DNA of 24,198 bases from RXOA01 sp964554715 (GTDB taxonomy: Bacteria; Bipolaricaulota; Bipolaricaulia; UBA7950; UBA9294). How positions within the stretch are numbered: position 1 is the first letter of the stretch; the number at the start of each line of letters is the position of its first letter. Under the pieces are notes generated by a model. That model did not search any database. It was not told the origin of the DNA and was given only the letters and a program-made list of their open reading frames with translations. Positions 1-7,019 of the stretch are shown in pieces. The stretch covers positions 1 through 24,198 of the forward strand of contig CAZKPU010000027.1 in the NCBI GenBank assembly GCA_964554715.1, in the 5' to 3' direction. Made by a program: the position numbers and the translations under genes.

Positions 1-1
1 G

Positions 2-403
2 ACAATCGCCGTCGATGGGTATCCGAGGACTCGGGCGCTGTTCAATCTGAGGAACCGGGCACAGTTTCCCGATCAGGCACGCTTGTTCGATGAGCACGAC
101 CGCGATCTCATGCTGCTATTCTCGACGAATACGGCGTCAGCGAAACTCAGGGAGATTCGCGCCAACCCGCGGGTGGCCGTGTACGTCTGCGCTCCTGAGG
201 TGTTCCAGGGAGTGATGCTTCGAGGAGATGTCGAGATCACTGATGATGCGTCATTGCGTGAAGCGCTTTGGAACAAGGGATGGGAACGCTACTACTCTCG
301 GGGAGCTCACGATCCGGATCACACCGTCCTTCGGCTGTTCCCGCAGTCCATCGCAGGCTGGAATGGGGCAAGGAAGTTCGAGCTTTCACTGAGCCACATC
401 TAG
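2..403 (+). CDS. FMN-binding split-barrel protein, pyridoxamine 5'-phosphate oxidase family (5' partial)
   Basis: The frame is open from the left window edge and ends at TAG 401-403, so the N-terminus is missing. The visible 133 residues fit the small FMN-binding split-barrel (general stress protein 26 / pyridoxamine-phosphate-oxidase-like) family: a strand with NLRNRAQ, then LLFSTNTASAKLREIRANPRVAVYV-type text, then a strand pair around GVMLRGDVEIT and a C-terminal helix with LWNKGWERYY and a GWNGARKFEL end. Family members bind FMN or F420 and reduce or sequester small molecules; the substrate cannot be told from sequence. It converges on the glycosyltransferase gene and the two stop codons share the bases CTAG at 400-403. 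A second, more distant split-barrel gene lies at 9813-10229. Confidence 0.8.
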   Translation, partial: TIAVDGYPRTRALFNLRNRAQFPDQARLFDEHDRDLMLLFSTNTASAKLREIRANPRVAVYVCAPEVFQGVMLRGDVEITDDASLREALWNKGWERYYSRGAHDPDHTVLRLFPQSIAGWNGARKFELSLSHI

Positions 404-1680
404 ATGCCGCTGCAGGAACTTCCGAGAAGGTCTCGGAGCCGTCCGGCAGCCACTGCATACGAGAAATGCTCGCTTGCTACGCGGTAGTTGTGATCGGTCA
501 TCTGATCGATGCGGCGAGCGTCGCCGAGAAGCGTGGCCACCGACTCGACCGTGTGGCTCTCGATGCATTCATCGATCGCGATCACATCGAATCCGCATGG
601 CTCGATATCCGAGACATACACGGGGTAGCGGTTGACTAGGATCGGCTTCCGGTAGTAGACGGCCTCAAGGAACGCATTGCCAAACCCTTCGATGAGGCTC
701 GGATACGTCACGAGATCGGCACAAGCGTAGGCATCTCGGAGACCGAATTCCGTGGGATGGCTCTCGGATGCCTTCGTCGGAGCCCTCACCAGGTCGTCCG
801 CCATCGTGATCTCGATGCCGACGGCGGCAGCCATGTTCCGAAGGCTGGACAAGTACTCCATCCCCTCGTCGCCTGCAGCGTGCGAGATCAACAGTCGGAC
901 AGGTCGGGGATGAAGCAGCAACCTCAGTCGGCCGGCCAGCTCGATGGAGAGCTCGATCCCCTTTCTCGGTACAACCCGCGTGGGCTGAAGAAGGATGACA
1001 TCATCATCCTCGAATCCCAACGCTGCGCGCAGACCTTGACCACCGTCCCGGCTGCCGTCGGATCCGCGCTCGAAATCGAGCACGTTGGGAACGATGATGG
1101 AATCCTCCCCCCGCCGGGCAAGAAGCTCGCGCTTAGCGAGGGAGTTGATGACCACGTGACGGATCGCGGCGCAGCGAGGCGGGAAGCATGCCTCAAGGAT
1201 TTCGGGAACGGCACAGGCGGCGAATCGGCTGCGTTCCCACGCGAAATCGTGGTGATGCGCGATCGTCTGCAGTCCGGACGCGGCGATCTCTTCGCACAGC
1301 GCCATGCCAAGCGGAACGTTCATCGGGATCGCCAACACGTTCTCTGCGATGAGCAGGTCGATGGAGAACTCTTCGGCGAACGCTCGGATCGACGGTCGGA
1401 GATCCTGGGCGATCCGGTCGATTCTTGCACGGAGCTCCTGCGGATGAGACTTGCAGCTGACAAACACATCGTCGTGAATCGATTGTACGTCGGGGTGCCG
1501 GAAGTGCATCTTGCCGACAAGCATACCCTTTGGGCCGGTCGGATCGAGCTCTCCGGCGCAGTACGCAACGGAGTGGCCCATTCGCAGGAAGATCTCGGCC
1601 CATTTTGCGGCTTCCAGGGAGACGCCGTCGGTTCCCGACAGCCGTGTTGACAGGAATCCGACGTTCAGTCTCCGGTTCAA
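400..1680 (-). CDS. GT4-family glycosyltransferase
   Basis: Predicted 426-residue cytoplasmic retaining glycosyltransferase with the GT-B fold. The N-terminal domain opens with LNVGFLSTRLSGTDGVSLE, the glycine-rich acceptor loop of GT4 enzymes. An HHHDFAWER motif lies near residues 142-150. The nucleotide-sugar domain carries PTRVVPRKG and the diagnostic EGFGNAFLEA (about 331-340, E-x7-E type). I chose TTG at 1680 although the frame is open to 1731: it overlaps the phosphorylase stop as TTGA and has GGAGG seven bases upstream, which indicates translational coupling. It is the last gene of the sugar operon. Donor and product are not determinable. Pairing with a GH13 phosphorylase suggests it makes or remodels a small glucoside such as a glucosylglycerate or sucrose relative; this is inference only. 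Confidence 0.85.
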   Translation of the reverse strand: MNRRLNVGFLSTRLSGTDGVSLEAAKWAEIFLRMGHSVAYCAGELDPTGPKGMLVGKMHFRHPDVQSIHDDVFVSCKSHPQELRARIDRIAQDLRPSIRAFAEEFSIDLLIAENVLAIPMNVPLGMALCEEIAASGLQTIAHHHDFAWERSRFAACAVPEILEACFPPRCAAIRHVVINSLAKRELLARRGEDSIIVPNVLDFERGSDGSRDGGQGLRAALGFEDDDVILLQPTRVVPRKGIELSIELAGRLRLLLHPRPVRLLISHAAGDEGMEYLSSLRNMAAAVGIEITMADDLVRAPTKASESHPTEFGLRDAYACADLVTYPSLIEGFGNAFLEAVYYRKPILVNRYPVYVSDIEPCGFDVIAIDECIESHTVESVATLLGDARRIDQMTDHNYRVASEHFSYAVAAGRLRDLLGSSCSGI

Positions 1681-3440
1681 GAGGGCGCCTCCGCGAGCCA
1701 CATCGTATCGTAGGGGCGAAGCTCGAGGCATCGTTCCAACGATTGCAGCGGCTCCGTCTCCGATCCGAGCAGATCGACAAGCGGGCCTTTCGATTCGACA
1801 CCCAGGCGGCCGCGATCAAAGGAGAGGAGGACGGTCTCCCTGCTCAGATTGTACAGGCACAAAACCCAGTGATGATCTGAACCATCACGCAGAATGCCGA
1901 AGACCCGGGCGTCGATGTCGAGGATCTTCTGGGGCGCGTTCGGCCGAAACGCCGGCGTCCCGGCACGTGTCTCCAGAAGCCTCATTGTTCCATCGAGGAT
2001 TGTCCTGCGCAGCGACTCCGGGTCGGCGAGTTCGCCGAGCAGCGACTGCTTATCGAGCTTTTCGCGGTTGATCGCACGGTTCTCTCCGGTCGTCTTCACT
2101 CCCTCATGCCAGCTCCTCGACCCGAGCAGGCTGTGGAAATAGATGCCGGGTACGCCTGCAAGCCCAAGCATGATCGCTTGTGCCGTCAGGAACTTGCGGG
2201 CCTGGATCGAAAGGGGTTCCGCGCCGTTCGGATCGCTGAGGGCATCGATGAACGAGATATTCAGCTCGTACGGACTCCTATGTCCGTCCGGATCGAGCTT
2301 GTACGAAACACGCCCGCCATGACGAATCGTCCTTGCGACCATCGCTTCAATCCGCTCTTGCGGGATCAAGCCTTCCAGCGGGCGGAGCCCGATGCCGTCG
2401 TGGGAAGCGAGGAAGTTGAAGAACATCGCATCACCGGGTGGTGGGTGAAGCGTTTTCGCCCAACGCCGGAGTGAATCGGAGCTCTCCTGATGAAACGCGT
2501 CAACGACCAGCGGAGGAAGCGGAAACTGATAGACCATCTGCGCCTCGTCACGACCGTTTCCGAAGTATTGGACATTCTCTGCGTGGGGCACGTTGGTTTC
2601 CGTGATCAAGAAGACACCGGGTGCGACGGCGTCCAGAATCACGCGCAGTAGCTTGACGATGTGATGGGTTTGCTCGCAGTGGATTGATGTGTGTCCGATC
2701 TCCTTCCAAAGAAACGCCACGGCGTCGAGTCGAACCCAGCGAGCTCCGTGAGCCACGTAGTCGAGGAGAATACCCAGCATCCTCAACAAGACTTCGGGGT
2801 TGGCGTAGTTCAAGTCGATCTGATCGGCGCTGAACGTTGTCCAGACGTTCTTCCGGCCTACCGCGGTTTCGACTTCGGTCAGCAGAGGCAGTGCGCGGGG
2901 TCTAATCACGTTGGAGAGATCTTCGTCTCCCTTCATGACGATGAAGAAATCTCGGTACTCCGGGTCATCCCGAAGGAACCCCTGGAACCAACGGCTTTGC
3001 GACGAGACGTGGTTGAGGACCAGATCGAGCATCAAACCGAAGCGTTCTGCAAGGCGATGGATGTCGTCCCACGTTCCCAGCGCCGGATCAACGGACCTGT
3101 AATCCACGACCGAGAACCCGTCGTCCGAGGAGTATGGGAAGAAAGGAAGAATGTGGATCTCCGTGATCCGTCCTTGGAGCAGACGGGAGGCGGTGTCGGC
3201 CAGGGTTCGGAGGGGAGGGACGCCCGGCTCGGTGATCTGATCGGCATACGTGATCAGGAACGCCGTTTTCTCTGACACTTCCGGGTGTGCTATGGACAGT
3301 GACCGCGCCGAATCGAGAACGAATCTGTTCAGGCGTTCGATGATTCGATGAGAGATATCCGGTACCGCTGCCGGATCGAAGATGTGCACGAGATGGTCGG
3401 AAATCCGTTTGAGGAGCGCTCCGGAAACTGAGGGGGACAT
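1677..3440 (-). CDS. GH13 (subfamily 18-like) glycoside phosphorylase, sucrose/glucosylglycerate phosphorylase type
   Basis: The 587-residue protein has the ordered GH13 signatures: DLVLNH at 139-144, the nucleophile region VRLDA with R237 and D239, the acid/base region ITETNVPH with E281, and the SHDG transition-state stabiliser with H347-D348. Overall text (ITYADQI near 64-70, ILPFFPYSSDDGFSVVDY near 97-114) is that of sucrose-phosphorylase relatives that cleave an alpha-glucoside with phosphate to give glucose 1-phosphate. The length is well above the roughly 500 residues of classical sucrose phosphorylase and closer to E. coli YcjM-type glucosylglycerate phosphorylases, which I favour without certainty. 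ATG follows an AAGGGA SD; the gene starts four bases after the upstream permease stop. The neighbouring binding protein and permeases resemble the ycjMNOP arrangement, implying import followed by intracellular phosphorolysis. Confidence 0.88.
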   Translation of the reverse strand: MSPSVSGALLKRISDHLVHIFDPAAVPDISHRIIERLNRFVLDSARSLSIAHPEVSEKTAFLITYADQITEPGVPPLRTLADTASRLLQGRITEIHILPFFPYSSDDGFSVVDYRSVDPALGTWDDIHRLAERFGLMLDLVLNHVSSQSRWFQGFLRDDPEYRDFFIVMKGDEDLSNVIRPRALPLLTEVETAVGRKNVWTTFSADQIDLNYANPEVLLRMLGILLDYVAHGARWVRLDAVAFLWKEIGHTSIHCEQTHHIVKLLRVILDAVAPGVFLITETNVPHAENVQYFGNGRDEAQMVYQFPLPPLVVDAFHQESSDSLRRWAKTLHPPPGDAMFFNFLASHDGIGLRPLEGLIPQERIEAMVARTIRHGGRVSYKLDPDGHRSPYELNISFIDALSDPNGAEPLSIQARKFLTAQAIMLGLAGVPGIYFHSLLGSRSWHEGVKTTGENRAINREKLDKQSLLGELADPESLRRTILDGTMRLLETRAGTPAFRPNAPQKILDIDARVFGILRDGSDHHWVLCLYNLSRETVLLSFDRGRLGVESKGPLVDLLGSETEPLQSLERCLELRPYDTMWLAEAPS

Positions 3441-3444
3441 ACGT

Positions 3445-4359
3445 CTATCCCTTCACCCCACCGGCTGTGAGGCCTTCAGCAAGGAATCTCTCGAGAGCAA
3501 GGAACAGGACCACCACGGGAACCGTCATAATTGTGGAGGCGGCCATCACGACGTTGGGTCTGGGTGTGGGATCGTTGAAGATCGCATTGATCTGGATCGG
3601 CATGGTGAACATCGTACGGTTGTTGAGGAAGACCAGCGCGTACAGGAACTCGTTCCAGGCGATCATGAACGTGTAGATGGCCACACTGATCAACGCGGGA
3701 ACGGACAACGGAAGCGTGATACGCCAGATGACACCGGATCGGCTGCAGCCATCGATCAGCCCGGCTTGCTCGATTTCCACGGGAATGGTGCGGAAGTAGT
3801 TTGCGAGCATGTAGAGCGCGACCGGAAGGGTCTGAGCCAAGTAGGTGACGATGAGAATGAGCAGGTTGTCTTGTACGCTGAACCCGACCGAAGCCCCGAT
3901 ACGCGAGATCATCGCAAACAGCGGGATGATCACCAGCACTCCGGGGATCAGGTAGATCAGCAAGATCCCGTTGAGAAAGATGTTTTTCCCTCGGAAACGG
4001 AGTCGTGCTACGGCATACGCTCCAAGCACGGATAGAATGACGGCGACGACAGCTGTCGGAACGGCGACCTTGACACTGTTTCCGATGTTCCTAAGGAAGT
4101 TCCATCCCTCTCGATTGAACAGCTCTCGATATGCATCAAGCCGGAGAGCGCTGGGGAAATAGACGGCTTCTCGACCTCCGATTTCCGCGTAGGTCTTGAA
4201 CGATGAACTAACCATCCAGTAGAACGGGAAAAGGATCCCTGTGAGGAAGAAGATGAACACGATGGCGATGATGAGTTGCCGCCAACTCATCGATCGAGCC
4301 AGGCGTTCGATCAGATTGGCCTTTTTCATCGAGTGGTTGTCTGATCCGGCTCGTGCCAT
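3445..4359 (-). CDS. ABC sugar transporter permease, MalG/CUT1 type
   Basis: A 304-residue inner-membrane permease of a carbohydrate importer. The first membrane span (about residues 28-48) is followed by FPFYWMVSSSFKT, typical of MalG-like proteins, and further hydrophobic segments follow. The cytoplasmic EAA loop that contacts the ATPase is EQAGLIDGCSRSGVIWRI followed by TLPLSVPAL. The ATG has an excellent SD (GGAGGA) that overlaps the stop codon of the preceding permease gene, and eight bases separate the genes. It works with the other permease and the exported binding protein of this operon. No ATP-binding subunit is encoded in the window, so it probably uses a shared MsmX/UgpC-like ATPase encoded elsewhere. 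Confidence 0.92.
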   Translation of the reverse strand: MARAGSDNHSMKKANLIERLARSMSWRQLIIAIVFIFFLTGILFPFYWMVSSSFKTYAEIGGREAVYFPSALRLDAYRELFNREGWNFLRNIGNSVKVAVPTAVVAVILSVLGAYAVARLRFRGKNIFLNGILLIYLIPGVLVIIPLFAMISRIGASVGFSVQDNLLILIVTYLAQTLPVALYMLANYFRTIPVEIEQAGLIDGCSRSGVIWRITLPLSVPALISVAIYTFMIAWNEFLYALVFLNNRTMFTMPIQINAIFNDPTPRPNVVMAASTIMTVPVVVLFLALERFLAEGLTAGGVKG

Positions 4360-4367
4360 GCTTCCTC

Positions 4368-5321
4368 CTAATCCCTCGCCCGCATCACGGTTCCTGCGTA
4401 GATCAGCATGAACACCACGAGGATTGCCAACAAGATCATCGCATTGGCGGCGCCTTTGCCGAAGTTGAACGATCGAAAGCTGAACTGGTAGGTGAGAACG
4501 GGAAGTACATTTGTCCCGTACCCTCCTCCGGTCAGCAGGTAGATATCGTCAAATTTGTTGAACGTCCAGATCAGTCGGAGCAAGAACAGCGATCCGAGCA
4601 CGTAGCGAAGCTCGGGCAGCGTAACATGGAGAAACTTCTTCCACGAATTGGCGCCGTCGACCCCTGCCGCCTCGTACAGCGTACGGTCGATCGCTTGCAG
4701 CCGCGCTAGAAGCATCAGCATGGCAAACGGGAAGTACCTCCAGGCGGTGAACGCGATAACCAACACGAGCGCCAGCCCCCGCGTGGACAGGTATGCGTGG
4801 GGGGTGTCAATCCATCCGAGCCGCAGCAGGAGGTCATTCAGCACTCCCGAGGGGCGTGGGTCGAGAATCCACCGCCATACAAAGGCGACACTGACAATCG
4901 GAGCGACATATGGGAACAAGAACACAGCACGGGCCAAGCCGCGTCCCCGGAACGGCCGGTTGAGCAACAGCGCCGCCAGCAGGCCGATCATCACAGTGAT
5001 CGCTGTGGAAAGGAACGAGTAGACGATGCTTGTGACCGCGGCGCCCCATTGCCGGACGCTTGCGAACTTGAACGCGAAGTCGTTCACCACGTTCTCGTAG
5101 TTCTTCCACCCGACAAACGGTGCATGGAAGACATCGTTCAGATTGCGGAGCGTGATATCGTGGAAGCTGATCCACACGCTGAACACCAGCGGAAAAAGGA
5201 TCAGGCCGAAAACGATCAATGCCGTGGGTGAAGTAAGGAGCCAGGCAAGTCGGGCCTCTTGTGCCTGCAGCGTGCCGCGGTGGGTCGGAAGCTGTGGTTC
5301 CTTCGCTCTTCGAAGCCTCAC
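4368..5321 (-). CDS. ABC sugar transporter permease, MalF/UgpA type
   Basis: A permease subunit of about 317 residues. The first span (ALIVFGLILFPLVFSVWISF) is followed by a periplasmic loop and a block of membrane segments. The EAA motif EAAGVDGANSWKKF followed by LHVTLPEL marks the ATPase-coupling loop. The frame is open back to 5474, but the extra 51 residues are Gly/Pro-rich, overlap the binding-protein gene and include an intergenic hairpin. I therefore start at GTG 5321, which has GGAGGA three bases upstream. The arginine-rich N-terminus (VRLRRAKEPQ) then precedes the first span, as expected for a cytoplasmic end. It pairs with the MalG-type permease immediately downstream. Confidence 0.9.
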   Translation of the reverse strand: MRLRRAKEPQLPTHRGTLQAQEARLAWLLTSPTALIVFGLILFPLVFSVWISFHDITLRNLNDVFHAPFVGWKNYENVVNDFAFKFASVRQWGAAVTSIVYSFLSTAITVMIGLLAALLLNRPFRGRGLARAVFLFPYVAPIVSVAFVWRWILDPRPSGVLNDLLLRLGWIDTPHAYLSTRGLALVLVIAFTAWRYFPFAMLMLLARLQAIDRTLYEAAGVDGANSWKKFLHVTLPELRYVLGSLFLLRLIWTFNKFDDIYLLTGGGYGTNVLPVLTYQFSFRSFNFGKGAANAMILLAILVVFMLIYAGTVMRARD

Positions 5322-5388
5322 GCTTCCTCCTTCGGCTTTGCCTTCTTGCCACTGCGCAGCGACATCGTCTTTGGTTGGAGGTCGACAC

Positions 5389-5420
5389 GGGAGTGGGGAC
5401 GGATGCCCGCCCCCACTCCC
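5389..5420 (-). promoter_or_regulatory. Intergenic stem-loop between binding-protein and permease genes
   Basis: GGGAGTGGGG at 5389-5398 and CCCCACTCCC at 5411-5420 form a perfect 10-bp stem with a 12-nt loop. It starts eight bases after the binding-protein stop codon, with 67 nt left before the permease GTG. No U-tract follows on the transcribed (minus) strand, so this is not a standard intrinsic terminator. Stem-loops at this position in malE-malF-type operons protect the 3' end of the upstream message and give an excess of binding protein over permease. That role is inferred here. Confidence 0.7.
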
Positions 5421-5428
5421 AATTCCGT

Positions 5429-6760
5429 CTATTGGCGCTCGGCCAGCAGCGCCTCCACCTGCTCTTGTAGCCATGCAGCAGCGGTTTCGGGGGTCATGAT
5501 GCCCTCGAGAGCGATGTTGCTGATGACCTGAGGAATCAGCAATCGGCCTTCGATGTCGCCGATCACCGCTCGCTCAACCGGGTCGTAATCGGGGCGGAAC
5601 AGCCACCGTTGCATCGTGTCGAATCCGTTGGCGATCTGAGCCAATGTCTCATCGGAGTAGTAGGCGAAGAACGGACTCAGCTCCTTCCACCCATCCACGG
5701 CGCTTTCCAGCACAGGCACCTTACCGAACGGGGCAAGAGCCAGGACATCGATGTAGCCTTCCGTAAGGAAGTACTCCACAACATCCTGTGCGGCGGGGTC
5801 CGCTCCCTGCATGAGTCCGAGGGTGACGAGTTGTCCGTAGGACGCCGAGTTGCGCGGGCCCACCATCTGAGATGCAAACCCCGTCTTCAAGGCAAGATCT
5901 TCAACGGTGATCTCGACGCTGCCGCCCGCCTCGAGCCCGGATCCCTCAACCAGGTCATCCATGATGTAGGTGCTGTAGAACAGCATTGCCGACTGATCGA
6001 GTTCGTACGCCTCTCGTGCTCCACGCCAATACTGCGGGCCAGGGACGGCTCCTCGCTGCAAGCCGGTGTAGAAAGCGAGCGCCTCGATCATCTCGGGCGT
6101 GTTCATCGTGACATTCCCCTCGGCGTCGAACGGCCAGGCGTCGTTGGAAATAGCCACTTGCTCGAAGACCTGGTGGCCGTAGTTCTGGCCGGGATCCGTT
6201 CCTAGTGTAATCCCGTACAGGAGGTTCCCGTATCCCGGCAGCGCATCTACGGCCGCATTGATGTCCGCCCAGGAAACCGGCGGCGTGAGTGCCAGATCGA
6301 GGAATGCATCCGTGCGATACCAGATCGCCTGGATCCATCCGTCGTACGGAACGGCGGCATACTTGCCTGTCGCGGGGTTGATCACCATCGCTAGCGGACC
6401 ATCGCGGAAGTCAGCGAGGCCGATGCTGTTGATCACCGCCTCGGCGGCATCTTCATCGAGCAAGCCGTCAGCCGCGAACACGGCGACCCGCTCGATCCCC
6501 ATCCGGATGATGTCAGGGAGTTCACCGGCGGCAACGGCAGTTGCGATTCGTTGCCCGATTCCCGCTTCCTCAATAGGGATGATCTGCACTTCGATGCCGG
6601 GGTTCTCTGCCATGAACCGGGCTGCAACATCCTCATAGACCGTGACTCGATCCGGTTCGTTATCCGTTGTCCAGAATTCAATCACCGTTTGCGCGGAACC
6701 GACCGCAGCAAGCGCCAGAACCATCAACCCAACAAGAACTACGCTGCGTAGCCTATGCAT
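5429..6760 (-). CDS. Extracellular solute-binding protein, family 1 (sugar ABC transporter)
   Basis: A 443-residue secreted receptor for the importer. It starts MHRLRSVVLVGLMVLALAAV, a Sec signal peptide with a probable cleavage after GSA near residue 23. No lipobox cysteine is present, so it is predicted to be free in the periplasm or otherwise retained. The mature N-terminus TVIEFWTTDNEPDRVTVYEDV, the IQAIWYRTDAF and PPVSWADI segments and the C-terminal helices are standard for the SBP_bac_1 family. ATG 6760 is preferred over GTG 6766 because GGGAGG sits at the right distance. It is the first gene after the operator-containing intergenic region. The ligand is unknown; the phosphorylase next door suggests an alpha-glucoside. 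Confidence 0.93.
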   Translation of the reverse strand: MHRLRSVVLVGLMVLALAAVGSAQTVIEFWTTDNEPDRVTVYEDVAARFMAENPGIEVQIIPIEEAGIGQRIATAVAAGELPDIIRMGIERVAVFAADGLLDEDAAEAVINSIGLADFRDGPLAMVINPATGKYAAVPYDGWIQAIWYRTDAFLDLALTPPVSWADINAAVDALPGYGNLLYGITLGTDPGQNYGHQVFEQVAISNDAWPFDAEGNVTMNTPEMIEALAFYTGLQRGAVPGPQYWRGAREAYELDQSAMLFYSTYIMDDLVEGSGLEAGGSVEITVEDLALKTGFASQMVGPRNSASYGQLVTLGLMQGADPAAQDVVEYFLTEGYIDVLALAPFGKVPVLESAVDGWKELSPFFAYYSDETLAQIANGFDTMQRWLFRPDYDPVERAVIGDIEGRLLIPQVISNIALEGIMTPETAAAWLQEQVEALLAERQ

Positions 6761-6827
6761 GAACACACCTCCCTGAATACCTTGCCCCTGAGTGTCCGGC
6801 TTTGTATGGGTATGTCCGGCGATCCAT
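6753..6827 (-). CDS. Possible 24-codon upstream ORF in the transporter leader
   Basis: On the minus strand, ATG at 6827 opens 24 codons (MDRRTYPYKAGHSGARYSGR, then CVHA) ending at TAG 6753, eight bases inside the binding-protein gene. It is preceded by TAGGAGGTG, an almost ideal anti-16S match, but the gap to the ATG is only two bases, too short for efficient initiation. The strong SD may instead mark a vestigial gene start or a ribosome standby site in the leader. No homology is recognised. Confidence 0.25.
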   Translation of the reverse strand: MDRRTYPYKAGHSGARYSGRCVHA

Positions 6828-6918
6828 CACCTCCTAAGCGTCGTTCGCCAAAGGCGGAGATCCTCGATTTGCAGGCTCTTTGCCCCTCTATCGTGTGGTT
6901 GCTGGGAGAGGAGGACGA

Positions 6919-6947
6919 TGGATAGGAGAAACGATTTGTTATAACAA
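6919..6947 (-). promoter_or_regulatory. Candidate promoter of the transporter operon
   Basis: Reading the minus strand, TTGTTA (6947-6942) and TATCCA (6924-6919) are separated by 17 bases. The -35 element lies inside the 16-bp palindrome, so repressor binding would directly block RNA polymerase. The -10 matches the consensus at only its first three positions. An alternative -10, TATAAC, lies at the palindrome centre but has no convincing -35. The leader to the ATG at 6760 would be about 150 nt. Confidence 0.35.
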
Positions 6948-6949
6948 AT
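6934..6949. promoter_or_regulatory. GntR-type operator palindrome
   Basis: ATTTGTTATAACAAAT is a perfect 16-bp palindrome about 170 bp upstream of the binding-protein ATG and 70 bp downstream of the regulator gene. Its core GTTATAAC fits the GT-N-TA-N-AC operator pattern of HutC-type GntR regulators. The only regulator nearby is the GntR-fusion protein encoded immediately upstream, its probable ligand-responsive partner. Confidence 0.7.
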
Positions 6950-7019
6950 ACAAGAACAAAAAACCTGAACTCACACCTACCCTACCATGCAATCGCGAAG
7001 AAGACAACTCTGCGAAGCG

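Noticed and set aside
1193..1819. Long minus-strand frame across the glycosyltransferase/phosphorylase junction
   Set aside because: Its translation is Arg/Ser-rich without motifs and lies entirely inside two well-supported genes in another frame.
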